DNA from: Heterocephalus glaber
Lineage: Eukaryota; Chordata; Mammalia; Rodentia; Bathyergidae
NCBI RefSeq assembly: GCF_000247695.1
Contig: NW_004624880.1
Coordinates: 1,988,308 to 2,052,307, forward strand
Length of the DNA stretch: 64,000 nt
Direction: 5' to 3'
The translations under genes were made by a program, and so were the position numbers. Positions 11,581-22,829 of this stretch are shown one piece after another. The notes below the pieces were generated by a model that was given only the letters and a program-made list of their open reading frames with translations, ran no database searches and was not told the DNA's origin. Every line of letters starts with the position of its first letter. Within the stretch, counting starts at the first letter, position 1.

Positions 11581-11999
11581 CAAAACAGGACAATAGTTGA
11601 ACTTACCCTGATGTTAGCTACTGTAAATATTCAGGTAGTCTATCTTCTTTGTGATTTATTCCAACACCAAAGCAATATACCAAATGTGATGCATATGAGA
11701 AAACAATAAGAGGTGCTTTTTGGAGAGGGAGGCAATGAGGCCTAGATAGGTGAGGGCTGGAAAGACACCAGGCCAAGGCAGCACTGTCCCTGGAGTCCTC
11801 AAATCTGATTTGTGGCAGTGGAGATCAACACTCAAACCTTCCACTGTACCTGAATTCTGTACCATGGTGCTTGCTCCTAGTCTCCAGAGCAGAAATATTT
11901 TGTCAGGACTGGAGCATTTATTATCAAGATACACTGAGAGTTGCTTGTTAACTAATTAAAAGAGATGACTTAATCTGACTGGTGAGGCAGCACACTGTA

Positions 12000-12950
12000 A
12001 CTGGAAGGGGTCTTAGAGACTGAAAAGCAATATGTGCCTTGCCTAAGATCCCAAAGTGGACCAGTTGCCAATGTGAAAACCCCAGTCTAACCCTGGAATC
12101 CACCCTCTTCCCAATACACCATCTTCTTGCCTTGGTGAACACTGGCTGGATGTCAGGGTTTAAGCCAAGCAGCATATTTTTCAGGTGGATTGAGTGACTT
12201 GTGTGAAAAGCCTGGGAGACCAAGGGACTTTGTCTAGTAGGAAATAGGTAGGAAGACATAGGAATTAATTCACTTAATAAAGAAATGGCTGTGGGAAGGA
12301 CAATGGCCCTTCAGAATCAAAATCAGTTTCAGAATCTCAGAAGAATATGTCTTCCCATTTTCCTCCAGTCCTGGAGGGTATTAGAATAACCTGCATTTAA
12401 AATATAATGACTAGAGGCCCAGGCTGTATTGTCACTTGGATGCTGTGAACATGTGGGCAAGTGACTTAAATGCTGGGCCTTCATTTCTCTTTTATTTATG
12501 ACATAAGGAGGCTATTCTGGGTGATTTCTAAGGCAGACTAGCTCTGACATTTTAGGATTCTCCTGGACTGGGATTAAAGTGAGGCCTGAAACCTAAAACC
12601 TCTCAAAATATTGTATTCTGTCAGGTCTATGCTGTGATGATCACCTCTCCATGTTTCTCTGAATTATGTTTTGGAATGCAGGGCTAGCTGATAAACTAGC
12701 CCCAAGTACATGACCTCTATAATCCCTTCATTCTCCCGGGAATGAATGTATCTATCCCTCAGGGTTTGTGTTTCTAACACTGTTAAAAATTATTTTGATC
12801 ATAAGCCACAGCCATTCAATGGAAGTCTTAACAAAAATAATTTATTAGTAAAGTAGATAACAGGGTCCTGAAAAGAAAGTGTCCAAGTGGCAAGATCTAT
12901 GAAGATTTTCCCTAGAGTTCTATTCACTGTCGCTAGGGATGTTTCACATA
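12000..12950. other. Intron sequence without recognised elements
   Basis: Nothing recognisable apart from weak MIR-like hints near 12450-12560. Confidence 0.45.
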
Positions 12951-13089
12951 CCTTTTTGGAGAATCATTTGTGAGATTTCTGTGTGTAATATGGAGCATAG
13001 CTGAGGATCCCTCTACTATATGTCTCCACCATTGCGTATAACTAGCAGAAGAAGGTGTTGTTTATGAGATTCTATCTGTGGGACGGAGC

Positions 13090-13975
13090 ATAGCTGGGCT
13101 CTAATTGTGAGAAAGGTAAAGTCTCATACAGTAACTTAAAACAACAACACTTACTATTTCATAGTTTCTGTGACTCAGGATTTCAGAGCCGGCTTAGCTG
13201 GTTGGTTCTGGCTCTGACTCATTCCTGAGTTTGCAGTCCAGGTGGGGCTATGGTCATCTGGAAGGTTGGTTGGGACTGAAGAATCTGCTTCTTTATTAGT
13301 TTTCTCAGGCTGCCATAACAAAATACTATAGGCTGTGTGACTTAAACAACAGACCTTTGTTTTCTCGCAGTTTGGAGGCCATAAGTTCATGATCAAGGTA
13401 GTAGCAGATTTGCTGATTGGTGAAGCCTCTCTTCCTCGCTTGCAGATGGCTGCTTTCTCACTATGTGCATATATGGCCTTTCTTCCATGTGTAAACACAG
13501 AGGGAACACTTTGATGCTCTTTTTATAAGTCATTAATCCTATTGGGCCAGGACCCTATCTTTATGACTTCATGTAACCTCAATTACTTCCTTAGAGGTCC
13601 TATCATCAAATACAATCATACTAAAAAATAAGGCTTCAACGTATCAACTTGGGGTGGGGGAGGGGAGGAAACTCACTCCAGCACTGCTTCCATGACAGCA
13701 CACTTACATGGTGCTGGTCTTGGCCAGAGATGTGTATGTGGAACTCTCCAAGGGCTATTTTCCTCATGCCACGGTGCCTGACTTCACTCACAGGGAGGTG
13801 GAAATCATAATATGTTGCATGGCCTACTGTGGAAGTCACATATCATCATTTCTACAGCATCCTATTGGTTACAAAAATCAGTCTTATTCTGTGTAGGAAG
13901 AGATTGTACAAGGACAAGAGCACCAGGCAACAAGAGTCACTAGAACTATCTTGGAGGCCACTACAGTGAAAAGAT
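13090..13975 (-). mobile_element. Outer MLT1-type MaLR LTR, split by a younger one
   Basis: The left part 13090-13293 (TTTCTGTGACTCAGGA, CGGCTTAGCTGGTTGGTTC) and the right part 13685-13975 (GGAAGTCACATATCATC, CTATTGGTTACAAA) are the two halves of one old LTR, antisense. Solo LTR with no internal region seen. Confidence 0.65.
13294..13684 (-). mobile_element. Inner MLT1-type MaLR LTR
   Basis: Antisense solo LTR, from TATTAGTTTTCTCAGGCTGC to GGCTTCAACGTATCAACTT. The host sequence CTGCTTC appears at both junctions (13285-13291 and about 13684-13690), a target duplication. The open frame on the minus strand here lies in the LTR and is not a gene. Confidence 0.8.
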
Positions 13976-13989
13976 TTGGTAGAGCATGT

Positions 13990-14160
13990 TTTGAAAAACA
14001 GCAGACCTAGAAGTGTAATAAAATAGCTCTATCACTTATAAAACATCCTCTCTGAGCCTGTTTCTTTATACTACCTTCTTCATAGGAGGGCTATAAATAT
14101 TGAATGAGAGAATGGTTTGCCCTGTCACAAATAGTGGTCATCAGGTAAATATTCTTGTCT
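13990..14160 (+). mobile_element. MIR
   Basis: CTCTGAGCCTGTTTCTTTAT and CATAGGAGGGCTATAAATAT follow the sense MIR pattern. Confidence 0.55.
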
Positions 14161-14464
14161 TCCCTCAAACTTCTCCCACATTGCTAGTCCTGTCTGTAAT
14201 TCTTGCCCAGGCTTTGTATACTTTTCTTGTACAACAATTATATAAGACAAGGATTCTATTATGTCAGAGTTAGAAAGGACTTCTGCATTACCTAGTCCAA
14301 TAGTCCTCTACTTATTAACCACCAAGGCTTTTTCCATAGTTTTGTCCAAATGAGCCTGTATTTTTAAATACTTTGCCACCAAACCAATGCTATAACTATA
14401 TATTTCATTTCGCATTATATCCTTCAAAGGCATATATAACTGCCCGTTAGAAATTCTAGTCAAA

Positions 14465-14546
14465 GGGCCGAGGATTTAGCTCAGTGGTTCCACTGCCTGC
14501 CTCTCAAGCTAAGGACCCGAGTTCGATCCCCGGTACCCAAAAAAAA
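14465..14546 (+). mobile_element. tRNA-derived ID-like SINE
   Basis: AGAAATTCTAGTCAAA at 14449-14464 is repeated at 14547-14562, and a third close copy lies at 14588-14601 beyond a 26-base A-rich run. Confidence 0.9.
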
Positions 14547-14636
14547 AGAAATTCTAGTCAAAAAAAAAAAAACAAAAAATAGAAAAAAGAAATTTTAGTC
14601 AGTGGGTGGTCAATGGCACTTCCACAATGAGTTGTC

Positions 14637-14719
14637 TTTTTTTTTGGTACCAGGGATTGAACTCGGATCCTTGTGCTTGCGCAGCAGGCAGCAAAACCAC
14701 TGAGCTAAATCCCTGGCCC
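14637..14719 (-). mobile_element. tRNA-derived ID-like SINE
   Basis: Antisense, with (C/G)AGTTGTCTT at both ends. CTTGCGCAGCAGGC puts it in the CTGCTGCGCAAG subfamily. Confidence 0.9.
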
Positions 14720-14749
14720 AAGTTGTCTTAATTTAATTAAAAAGTAAAG

Positions 14750-14890
14750 TGGTTATTTTAGAGACCCCCCCCCCAAATGAAGAGGCTTATCCAGAGTCAT
14801 TCACATTAGTTAATGGTAGAACTAGGGCTCAATCCTGGAACTCTTGATTCCAAACAAATGTCCATTCCCTAATTCTAAGTGGTCCCCACA
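14750..14890 (-). mobile_element. MIR
   Basis: GAACTAGGGCTCAATCCTGG is the antisense MIR A/B-box side. Confidence 0.55.
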
Positions 14891-14978
14891 TTTATTTGAC
14901 ATGATGTGCCTTGCTATGTTTCACGTATTTGACATGATAAAAGATATAGGTCCCTTCTCAACAAGCACTGTAAATCTC

Positions 14979-15085
14979 GGGCCGGGGATTTAGCTCAGCG
15001 GTTCCAGCACCTGCCTCACAAACGCAAGGTCCCGAGTTCGATCCCCCGTACCAAAAACAACAACAACAACAACAACAAAAAAACC
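14979..15085 (+). mobile_element. ID-like SINE with (CAA)n tail
   Basis: Duplication A(G/A)CACTGTAAATCT at each end; the tail has become a CAA repeat. Confidence 0.9.
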
Positions 15086-15765
15086 AAACACTGTAAATCT
15101 TTAGGACAAACTATCCATCTTCCCAAGGCCTACTTGCAAGTGTGGCACACATGAACAAGACCTCCAAACCCACACATATGTGCCCATGATCACCACAGAA
15201 GAGATCATTGCCTGTGTGGCCTTCAGGCAAGGTTCTTCTCCCAGCCACTGTCCCTGTTAGTCAGAGTTTAGGACACAGGGTTAGTTTTGTATCTTCAGGT
15301 TTGCTGGACCATATTCTCATCACAAAGAGAAACCAGCTTCTCATTTACTAATAAAAGTGAAGTCAAATAGGGTGCAAGGAAGTCATCCTAGAGCCCATTT
15401 GTGTGGAGATTGGTGAGAGGACCCGGCTCAGCATAGACTCCGCCTGGACGCGGGGAACAGCTGAGGTATGAGAGCCTACATTCATCCTAGTACCCATCAG
15501 TTTAGTTTTTGGTTGGAAGGTCAGCATTATGACAGGTGTCTGATTTTGCTGCCTTGGACCCAAAGGGAAAAAAGCCAAGAAGCAAAGAGATACCTCTTGA
15601 GCTGAGATAGAATTAGTGCCTTTGAAAAAGTTAAGTAGGCCAGTTGTTTACAAACCAATACCTCACGAATGTTTTTATCCTGGTTATATGTGTGTTTGTG
15701 AGGTCCCCCAAATTCAGTTCATGGTGAATTTCCATTCACACATTCCAGCCTGCCATGGCTTGCTC

Positions 15766-15896
15766 TTTCTTTTTCTTTTTCTTTTCTTTTCTTTTCTTTT
15801 CTTTTCTTTTCTTTTCTTTTCTTTTCTTTCTTTTTCTTTCTTTCTTTCTTCCTTCCTTCCTTCCTTCCTTCCTTCCTTTCTTCCTTCCTTTCTTTG
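15766..15896. repeat. Pyrimidine microsatellite (CTTTT)n, (CTTT)n, (CCTT)n
   Basis: 130 bases of pure C/T on the + strand with three successive unit types. The serine/phenylalanine-rich frames across it are artefacts. Confidence 0.95.
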
Positions 15897-15912
15897 AAAA
15901 AAGGGTTTTAGA

Positions 15913-15988
15913 GCCAGGGATTTACCTCAATGGTGCTGTTGAGCACAAGGTCCTGAGTTTGATCCCCTGTACTGCAAAAAGAAAAAAG
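15913..15988 (+). mobile_element. ID-like SINE, internally shortened
   Basis: Lacks part of the middle (GGTGCTGTTGAGCACAAGG). Flanks GGTTTTAGAG / GTGTTTTATG. Confidence 0.75.
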
Positions 15989-16139
15989 TGTTTTATGTTT
16001 TCTGTGCGTGGCCTAAACTTTTAAGTGAAAGAGGTAACTCTCTGGGGATGGATGCAGTCTTGGCAAAAGGACTCAGAGAGGAAGAACCACCAGGAGAGAA
16101 AAGGAAGTTCAGAGAAAAAAAAAAATAAAAGTTTTCAGT

Positions 16140-16560
16140 TTATCTGAAATACTTATATGCTCAAGCCCTGGAGGCTGACCACCCTGGAGAAGAGAGTTCA
16201 GTGTTCCAGACGACTGGCAAGCTTGAATGTCAGCACTCGCTGCCACTTGAGAGCCTCATCAACGGTGGTCCAGAGCGATGCTCTAATGTCAGCCGCACTC
16301 AATGTCACTGCACCGCACTCTCTCAGCCAGTTGTGTTTCATGGCAAGAGATTTTGGTTTGTAGAGAAAACCTTTAGGAAAACAACAAATCTCTTTAGAGA
16401 GCTTCCTTTGAAGGCAATCTACATGGGTCCACTGGCTGAAACACATTTTCAACATGCTTCCGTGCCAGGCAGTTCTTATACAACCTCTGTGCTCAAGGTC
16501 CCTTACAAAGCACTATTGGGTATGACTGGGACAAGTATGGTATAAAACATGAAGATGTAC
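16140..16560. other. Unassigned intron stretch with overlapping open frames
   Basis: Frames of 114 and 68 codons on the + strand and 85 on the minus strand overlap here. I recognise no domain and no splice-site pair. It may be chance, an old retro-copy or conserved non-coding DNA. Confidence 0.3.
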
Positions 16561-16965
16561 AGGGGGATTATGCAGACTAAAGGAAGAAATAAGGTACATA
16601 GTAAGTATTTTCCAACTTTAAGCTTTGAAACAAATCAGAAACAGTTGCCCTTTGGGGGTATTTTGGTTTGCTCGGGCCGCCATAATAAAGTACCACCCAG
16701 AGGGTGACTCAAGCAACAGAAATTTATTTTCTCACAGTTTTGGAAGCTAGAAGTCTGAGATCAAAGTGTTGGTAGAGTTCGTTTCTTTTGAGGCCTCTCT
16801 CTTGGCTTATAAGTGGTTATCTTTCCCTGTGTCATCACATGGTCTTCCTTCTGCACTTTTTTATGTCCTAATTCTCTCTTTATAAGGACATCAGCCATAC
16901 TAGATTAGGGCCCACCCTAATGACCTTATTTTAACTTAATCACTTTTTTAAAAACCTGATCTGAA

Positions 16966-17068
16966 GTTGGGTATTGTGGAATTCAAGGCCAGACAGGGCT
17001 ACATAGTGAGTTCAAGGTCAGCCTGAACTATAAAACAAGACCTCACACATGCACAAAAAAAAACCTAT
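16966..17068 (+). mobile_element. B1-like SINE, 5'-truncated
   Basis: AAACCTGATCT / AAACCTATCT flank it. It keeps the duplicated CAAGG(C/T)CAG segment. Confidence 0.7.
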
Positions 17069-17085
17069 CTTCAAATACAGTCACA

Positions 17086-17176
17086 TTTTGTTTTTTGTTT
17101 TTTGGGGTTTTTTTGGTACGCGGGACCTTGCGCTTGTGAGGCAGGCGCCAGAACCACTGAGCTAAATCCCCAGCCC
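17086..17176 (-). mobile_element. tRNA-derived ID-like SINE
   Basis: Flanked by ACAGTCACATTTTG and ACAGTAACATTTTG, a target duplication with one mismatch. Confidence 0.9.
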
Positions 17177-17281
17177 TACAGTAACATTTTGAAGACTTCA
17201 ATATATGAACTTTTTGAGGCACAATTTAGCTCCAAATGAGGAGCATTCTAGTTAGAGGAGAAAAATAATTCCCGTAAGTCT

Positions 17282-17673
17282 TAGTTACTTTCTTGTCACT
17301 GAGACACAACACCCACAAGTTAAATGAGGAAAGGTTTATTTGGCTCTCACTTTGCAGAGGTTTCAGTCCATAGTCACCTGGCTCCAAGGCAGGGCAGCAT
17401 GGCAGAGGGGCCTGGCTGAGGAGTGTTGCTCATGGCATGGCAGACAGGAAGCAGAGAGAGAGATCAAGGGAGGTAGGACGGAGATAGACCTTTTCAGGCC
17501 ATGCCCCCAGTGACCTCCCTCCTCCCACCAGGTTTCATCTCCCAAAATCACACTTAGCTATAAACTAATACTACTTCACTGATGAGTATCACACACCCAT
17601 GATAACAATCACCTCCCCAAAGTCCCATCTATGAGAGCATGAGGCTTTGGGGACATCTAGATATAAACCATCC
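17282..17673 (-). mobile_element. MaLR-type solo LTR (pair member 1)
   Basis: Shares ACCCACAAGTTAAA, GTTTCAGTCCATAGT, CAGACAGGAAGCAG and ACATCTAGATATAAACCAT with the copy at 46664-47088 in the same order, so both belong to one LTR family. Antisense to CLMP. Confidence 0.75.
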
Positions 17674-17679
17674 CACCAC

Positions 17680-18255
17680 ATATGTGAAGAGCTTCTGTGC
17701 AACATGTTGTGCAACAAGGCTTCTGTGGGGTATGTTTACTTCACTGCTGTGGGAGGAAATTCCAGGGATGGAAAAATTGCCAGTATCTGGTGTGGTTTGA
17801 AGAGGGCTGTACTGAAAATGTGGCAATTGAGTTTACTAGAAAGGCAAGTAAAATGTGGATGAGGCAAGTAAGGTTTTAGTGGGGTGATGAGGGAGAGAGC
17901 ATTCCAGGTGGAAGGACTAGTGTGAGAGATGTTCCGGCCTGGCTCCAATGAAGACATGCTCAGAGGATGTTGAACAGAATAACCTTGTAGGACTGAAACA
18001 TTCATATTTTGTAAAAGCAAAGCAGAGCTTAAGAAAACTCAAGGGTGAGGGGCTGGGCTGCAGGTAAACTTTCTCTTCTAAGATGAATAGTGAAATAAAA
18101 CAATAATACCCCTTACAATTAAGATTTTTCATATATACTTTATTATTATTATTTTATTAGTATGTGTTTGCAATATATAATGAATACATTCCTCATGGAG
18201 AGTTGGTACATATACATATCACATCTTAATCTTTTTCATACATGATATCATTTTC
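17680..18255. other. Intron sequence without recognised elements
   Basis: AT-rich, with several short overlapping frames and no recognised family. Confidence 0.4.
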
Positions 18256-18259
18256 ATTA

Positions 18260-18400
18260 TTACAAATGTAGTCATCTGGGCATCATTCTAAACACTCTAT
18301 AATGGTCATTTTAGGAAATCGAGGTGAAAAAAGTTTAAATGGCTTGACCAGCATATATAAGATCTAAAATCAGAACCTGACTATAGGCAAAGTAATCTGA
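18260..18400 (-). mobile_element. MIR
   Basis: TTTTAGGAAATCGAGGTGAA ... CTAAAATCAGAACCTGACT. Confidence 0.5.
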
Positions 18401-18769
18401 AGGGCCTGTGAAGGATGTTATGGAAAGGGACAAGGCAGGAGGAAAGAGTTATTAGAAATTAGACTAAGAATGAAGTGCTTAGAGCCTAAATTAGGAGAAT
18501 GATACTAGAACTAGAAAATTTCAACAAAAGTAAGATGCTGTCTTTGATTAATGAACATGCTAAAAATTAAGATACTAGGAAATAAGCAAAAATGTCCCTG
18601 GGAAGGGTAGCACATTTGGTTCTCATCAGACTTCTGTGCCTCACTGTAAATTAATTGATCAGAGCTTTTCCTGACTTTGGTAAGTAGGAACAGGGAGAAA
18701 GTAGAGGCAGTTATGCTCCCATAAGTGTCTTATAGATACTTAGGGTATGACACTAAATTACCAATTCTT

Positions 18770-18895
18770 GTATCTGTCTCTCCCACTAGAGTATGAAGTC
18801 CTCAACTAAGAAGTTGACAGTATTTTGTTTATCCTTGTATATTTAGTAAAATGCTTCTGTAGTTTGAACCTCAATAAACACCTTTTGACTGAATG
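18770..18895 (+). mobile_element. L2 3' end
   Basis: CCCACTAGAGTATGAAGTCC ... ATAAACACCTTTTGACTGAAT. Confidence 0.55.
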
Positions 18896-18899
18896 AGAG

Positions 18900-20330
18900 T
18901 GAGCAGGTACTGAAACCAATACAGAGAGAGAAAGCATAAAAACAGAAGCTTAGGACCTTGAGGACATGTGCCAATGGCATTACAGTTGTCCCTAGGGGAC
19001 CTTAATGTGCAGTCAGGTAACTCCAACCTAAAAGAGAGGCAATGGTTCCCTCTCCATGGCCCTGTCCTATTAGGGTACCAGAATCCTTTCTTGTCAGCTT
19101 CCTGGTCTTGGAAGAAGTACTCCTGTCTCCTCACTGCTGCCACTCCTATGCGGCATCTCTGCCCAGCACATGGCAGAGGCCTCTAAAACACCTTGTGAAA
19201 GAAAAAGACTGGCAGTATAAGAAAGATGGTGAGATCAGACGGGAAAATTCAAAACTGTCAGGCTGACTGGATTCTCTTAATATGTCTATCAAGGAGTCCA
19301 GGGGACCTGAATCACTTGACTTGATGTTCTTTTATTTCCTTGGGAAATATCTGTCATCAACAGCTCCTAAATCAAGTTGTTTCAATTAAGTTCTGAGAAA
19401 AATGCAAAGATGGATGGCAGTCCCTGCCTACCAGGAATGTATTCTATGGGGAGTAAAATGTTTTCCTGATTAGAGTAGACTTTATCTTATGACCATTCTG
19501 CACAGGCAAATCCCATTCTCATGCATGTAGCAAAAATCTGAAGATTTCAAGATGTTGAAACCACTTTCTTTTCATGGCTCAGTGGCCTCTTCTGTGATGC
19601 ATGTAGTGTCATGTGCTTTACACTCATCTTCTCTAGAGATAATTTAGACATCTAACACCTAAAAATTCAGGGCCCTTGATAACTTGCCCACATCTCACCA
19701 CTTTTTTTTTCATCTCACCACTTTTTACCCCATGTCCCCTTGCCTGAACACATAGTTTGACTATATAGGAAGTAGATTATTCTTCCCTTGAAAAGCAGTG
19801 AGTAAATGCTCTGAGGACTCAGCCATAACAGAGGGAAGTGGCCATGAATGTGCTCTTCTAACATGTGGCTGATGTTTCTAGGAGAAGCCAAGATGTCAAG
19901 CACATCCTAGGCCAAAGCCTCTATAAAATACAACACTGGCAGTAAGTTGGCAAAGGAGAAATCTAATAGATATTTTTGTGATGACCAGAATATGCTGATT
20001 TCCATCTATTGCTATTATGAGACTGATGTGGAATAGAATAGGAACCAACTCATTTTATGAACATGTGAATTTAGGATATGTTCCTATGTATGAAGTAAAC
20101 ATTTTCCTGGTGACACACAGGCATATTCTTGCATGTGTAAGCTTTAAGCTTCCAGAATTGCAGAACATGGATGCTCTTTCCTTTCTATGCAGATTCTATC
20201 CAAATGCCCTTGTGCAGAGTTCATGCAAATCTTCAAGAGCATCACAGAGTAAAAATAGCATAAGCTTTAAGGTCTGACACCTGGGTTAAATGCCTACTTG
20301 AAAGGCTACTTAAAAGCTCTAAAGCCCTAG
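18900..20330. other. Intron sequence, mostly unassigned
   Basis: Holds the short T-run duplication at 19691-19726; otherwise nothing recognised. Confidence 0.45.
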
Positions 20331-20334
20331 ACAT

Positions 20335-20700
20335 AATAGTTACACTCATGTAGCACTTTAGTGGCAAGTACCATTCTATGTGTCCTACAGATAATCACTT
20401 ATTTAATTTTCATCACTAACTGATAAGGTTATTGGCTACTATTATCATTCCATTTTTGTGTCTAGGGATACTGAGGCGTGGAAAAATTAAGGAACTTACC
20501 TCTCAGTAAGCTATAGAAGTAAGATTTGGGCCGGGGATTTAGCTCAGTGGTTTCGCCGCCTGCTGCGCAAGCACAAGGACCCAAGTTCGATCCCTGGTAC
20601 CAAAAAAAAAAAAAAAAAAAAGTAAGATTTGCATTTTTATGATCTGGCTCCAGAATCCCTGTCCTTAGCCACTACTTAGTACTGCTTCCTTATAAGGCAA
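20335..20700 (-). mobile_element. MIR split by a SINE
   Basis: ATTATCATTCCATTTTTGTG and AGGGATACTGAGGCGTGG lie left of the SINE; TCTGGCTCCAGAATCCC lies right of it. Confidence 0.75.
20529..20621 (+). mobile_element. ID-like SINE, CTGCTGCGCAAG subfamily
   Basis: Exact duplication AAGTAAGATTT on both sides. Inserted in the MIR. Confidence 0.93.
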
Positions 20701-20719
20701 GTTATCTTGATTCTAATCA

Positions 20720-20870
20720 CTTCTTCAACAACTATTTCCTGAGTACCTGCTAGGTCCCCAGCACTGCATAAAGGGCTGAAGATGCAATGAGGAAGAATAT
20801 GGACTGGATCCTACAGGTTAGCAGTCTAGTGGGGCAGACATCATAATACAGAGTGCAGGGGTTGGAAGTG
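20720..20870. mobile_element. Ancient mammal-wide repeat
   Basis: TTTCCTGAGTACCTGCTAGG and CAGCACTGCATAAAGG resemble an old shared repeat also seen near 32485 and 52790. Confidence 0.4.
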
Positions 20871-21880
20871 CACAGACAGTGCTGTGGAGGGGCAGTCAAG
20901 AAAAGCTTAGACAATGTGACCCCCGTGTCTTAAGGGACCAGTGGGAAGTAGACCATGGGACCACAGGCAGGAGAAAAGGGTGCTGTAGAGAGAGAAAGTT
21001 GTGAGTGCAAAGACCAGTAGCATAACTGCTCATGTGCATGCTAGGAAGCAGTTCAGTGTACCTAGAACAGAGCACAGGTATGAATCAGTTACGCAGGATA
21101 CAGACAGAACCAAAGTCAGATCTTTAAGGGCTATTTCACCATACTGAATTTGAAGTTGAACCTGGAAAGAAAAAAAGCATTTTAGAAAATAGGTATTGAA
21201 TAAATTGGATGGAAAATATAAAACTGAAGGGAAGGAATCCATTTTGGAGGTAACTGAATGCAGATCTGAGTCTGTATTAAGCAAGGATGCAAGGATGGAG
21301 AAGGGTCAAAATCATGGGCATTCAGAAGGCAGAATCTATAGGACCATCGCTGGGCAAGAAGCAAAGAGAGATAGATCAAGCATGACTGCCTGGTTCTGGC
21401 TCAGTGGGGGATGACACCATTAAATCAGATGAGGAATGCCAGAGGCACAGACCTGAGTTTCAGGTGCCTGAGAGAAATGCAAGGAATGCTACTTCAGTTG
21501 GGTATTCTGGTGCAGGGGATGAGGGCTAGTAGGTAGAGCTAGATTTGGAAATTTTTAGCATCTATGCATGTGGAGGCCCTGGGGTTAACAAGAACACCAA
21601 GGAAAGTGTGAAGGGGAAATGAAGCTGGAACCAATATTCATGAGACATACTCATGAGGGAGAACCAATGGAGGGAGGAGGAAGGAGGAAATCCTGGAGAA
21701 ATGGGTGTCATGCAAACTAAGGACAGAATTTTAAGAATGAGGATCTATCACAGAGATGAGGAGTGGGTCTACTTCTACTTGTATGTGGTTCTACACATCA
21801 AATTCCTCACCAAGAAAGTAACCTGAAAGAAATTGTGTCTGACCCATCTCTGCTTTCCCCAAACTGTATTTACTGAGAAG
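20871..21880. other. Intron sequence without recognised elements
   Basis: Purine-rich in parts (about 21290-21720). No coding or repeat signature found. Confidence 0.4.
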
Positions 21881-21883
21881 TTA

Positions 21884-22150
21884 AGACAAGAGAATCTGAA
21901 TTTGAGCCTAGCCTGGGCAACTTAAGGTCTTAGCCAGACCCTGTCTTAAAATTTAAAAATAAGGAAACAGGCATGGTGACACATGTGTGTAATCCCATCA
22001 CTCTGAGAAGATGAGGCAGAAGGATGCCAAACTTGAGCCCAGCATGGGAAATTTAGATACTTAGCAAAACTGTGTCTCAAAATAAAAAATAAAGAAGGCT
22101 GGGGATATAGCTCAGTTTGAAGGATCTAAGTTCAATACCCCCTGGGGAAG
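21884..22150 (+). mobile_element. B1 fragment followed by B1+ID composite SINE
   Basis: 21884-21963 is a 3' B1 piece; 21969-22150 is a B1 part (TGTGTGTAATCCCATCACTC) joined to an ID part (GGGGATATAGCTCAG). Confidence 0.7.
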
Positions 22151-22254
22151 GGGCAGGGTGGGAGGTAGAGTGCTTACGTGTGCCAGGCACTAACACTATA
22201 TGTGGATAATCTCATATAATCTTCTCAACCATGCTATTAGGTACATGCTCTTCT

Positions 22255-22640
22255 TCTTCTGTTTAATGGAATATCATTCAGCCTTAAAAGGAATGAAACT
22301 CTGCTATATGTGACAACATGGATGAACCTGTGGACATGATGCCAAGTGAAGTAACATAGACACAGAAAGACAAATACTGTGTGATTCCAGTTGTGTGAGG
22401 AGTCTAAAATAGGCAAATTCATAGAAGCAGAGAATAGAATGGTGGGTACCAGGGATTGAGGGGCCAGGGAAATGGGATGCTTTTAATAAGTAGGTATAAA
22501 ATTTCAGTTATATAAGATGAGTAAAGTCTAGGGACACATTACATGGCATTGTATCTTAGTGACACATAATGTACCATACACTTAAAAATGTAAGAGGTAG
22601 ATTTCATGTTGTGTTCTTACTACGATACAATAATTCAATA
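22255..22640 (+). mobile_element. Old L1 (L1M-type) 3' end
   Basis: GGAATATCATTCAGCCTTAA, GACAACATGGATGAACCTG, GTGATTCCAGTTGTGTGAGG and TACACTTAAAAATG match the end of ORF2 and the 3' UTR of ancient L1. Confidence 0.85.
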
Positions 22641-22659
22641 CACAATACTAAAGTACATG

Positions 22660-22807
22660 TTCTTATATGCATTTTATAGACAAGGAAAATGAGGCACAGA
22701 GAAGTTAAGTAGCACACTTGAGGCCACACAGTTGTTAAGTGGTGGAGCTTGATTTTAATTCCAGGCAGTCTAACTCTAGAGCCCTTGCTTTCAACTGCTA
22801 CATGATA
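22660..22807 (-). mobile_element. MIR
   Basis: AAAATGAGGCACAGAGAAGT, GGCCACACAGTTGTTAAG and GGCAGTCTAACTCTAGAG: a well-kept antisense MIR. Confidence 0.85.
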
Positions 22808-22809
22808 CC

Positions 22810-22829
22810 ACCCCCCCCACACACACACA
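22810..22829. repeat. (C)n and (AC)n run
   Basis: Eight C followed by ACACACACAC. Confidence 0.9.

Larger units (their letters stand above)
16664..17237 (-). mobile_element. MLT1-type MaLR LTR with two SINE insertions
   Basis: Runs from GGTTTGCTCGGGCCGCCATA through AGGCCTCTCTCTTGGCTT and TTAGGGCCCACCCTAATGAC to TTCAATATATGAACTTTTTG, antisense. The SINEs are at 16966-17068 and 17086-17176. Confidence 0.85.

Noticed and set aside
15616..16024. Open frames rich in phenylalanine and serine
   Set aside because: They translate the pyrimidine microsatellite at 15766-15896.
18590..18680. Possible small RNA-like segment (AATTAATTGATCAGAGC)
   Set aside because: Faint resemblance to a Y RNA loop only; no matching ends or stem.
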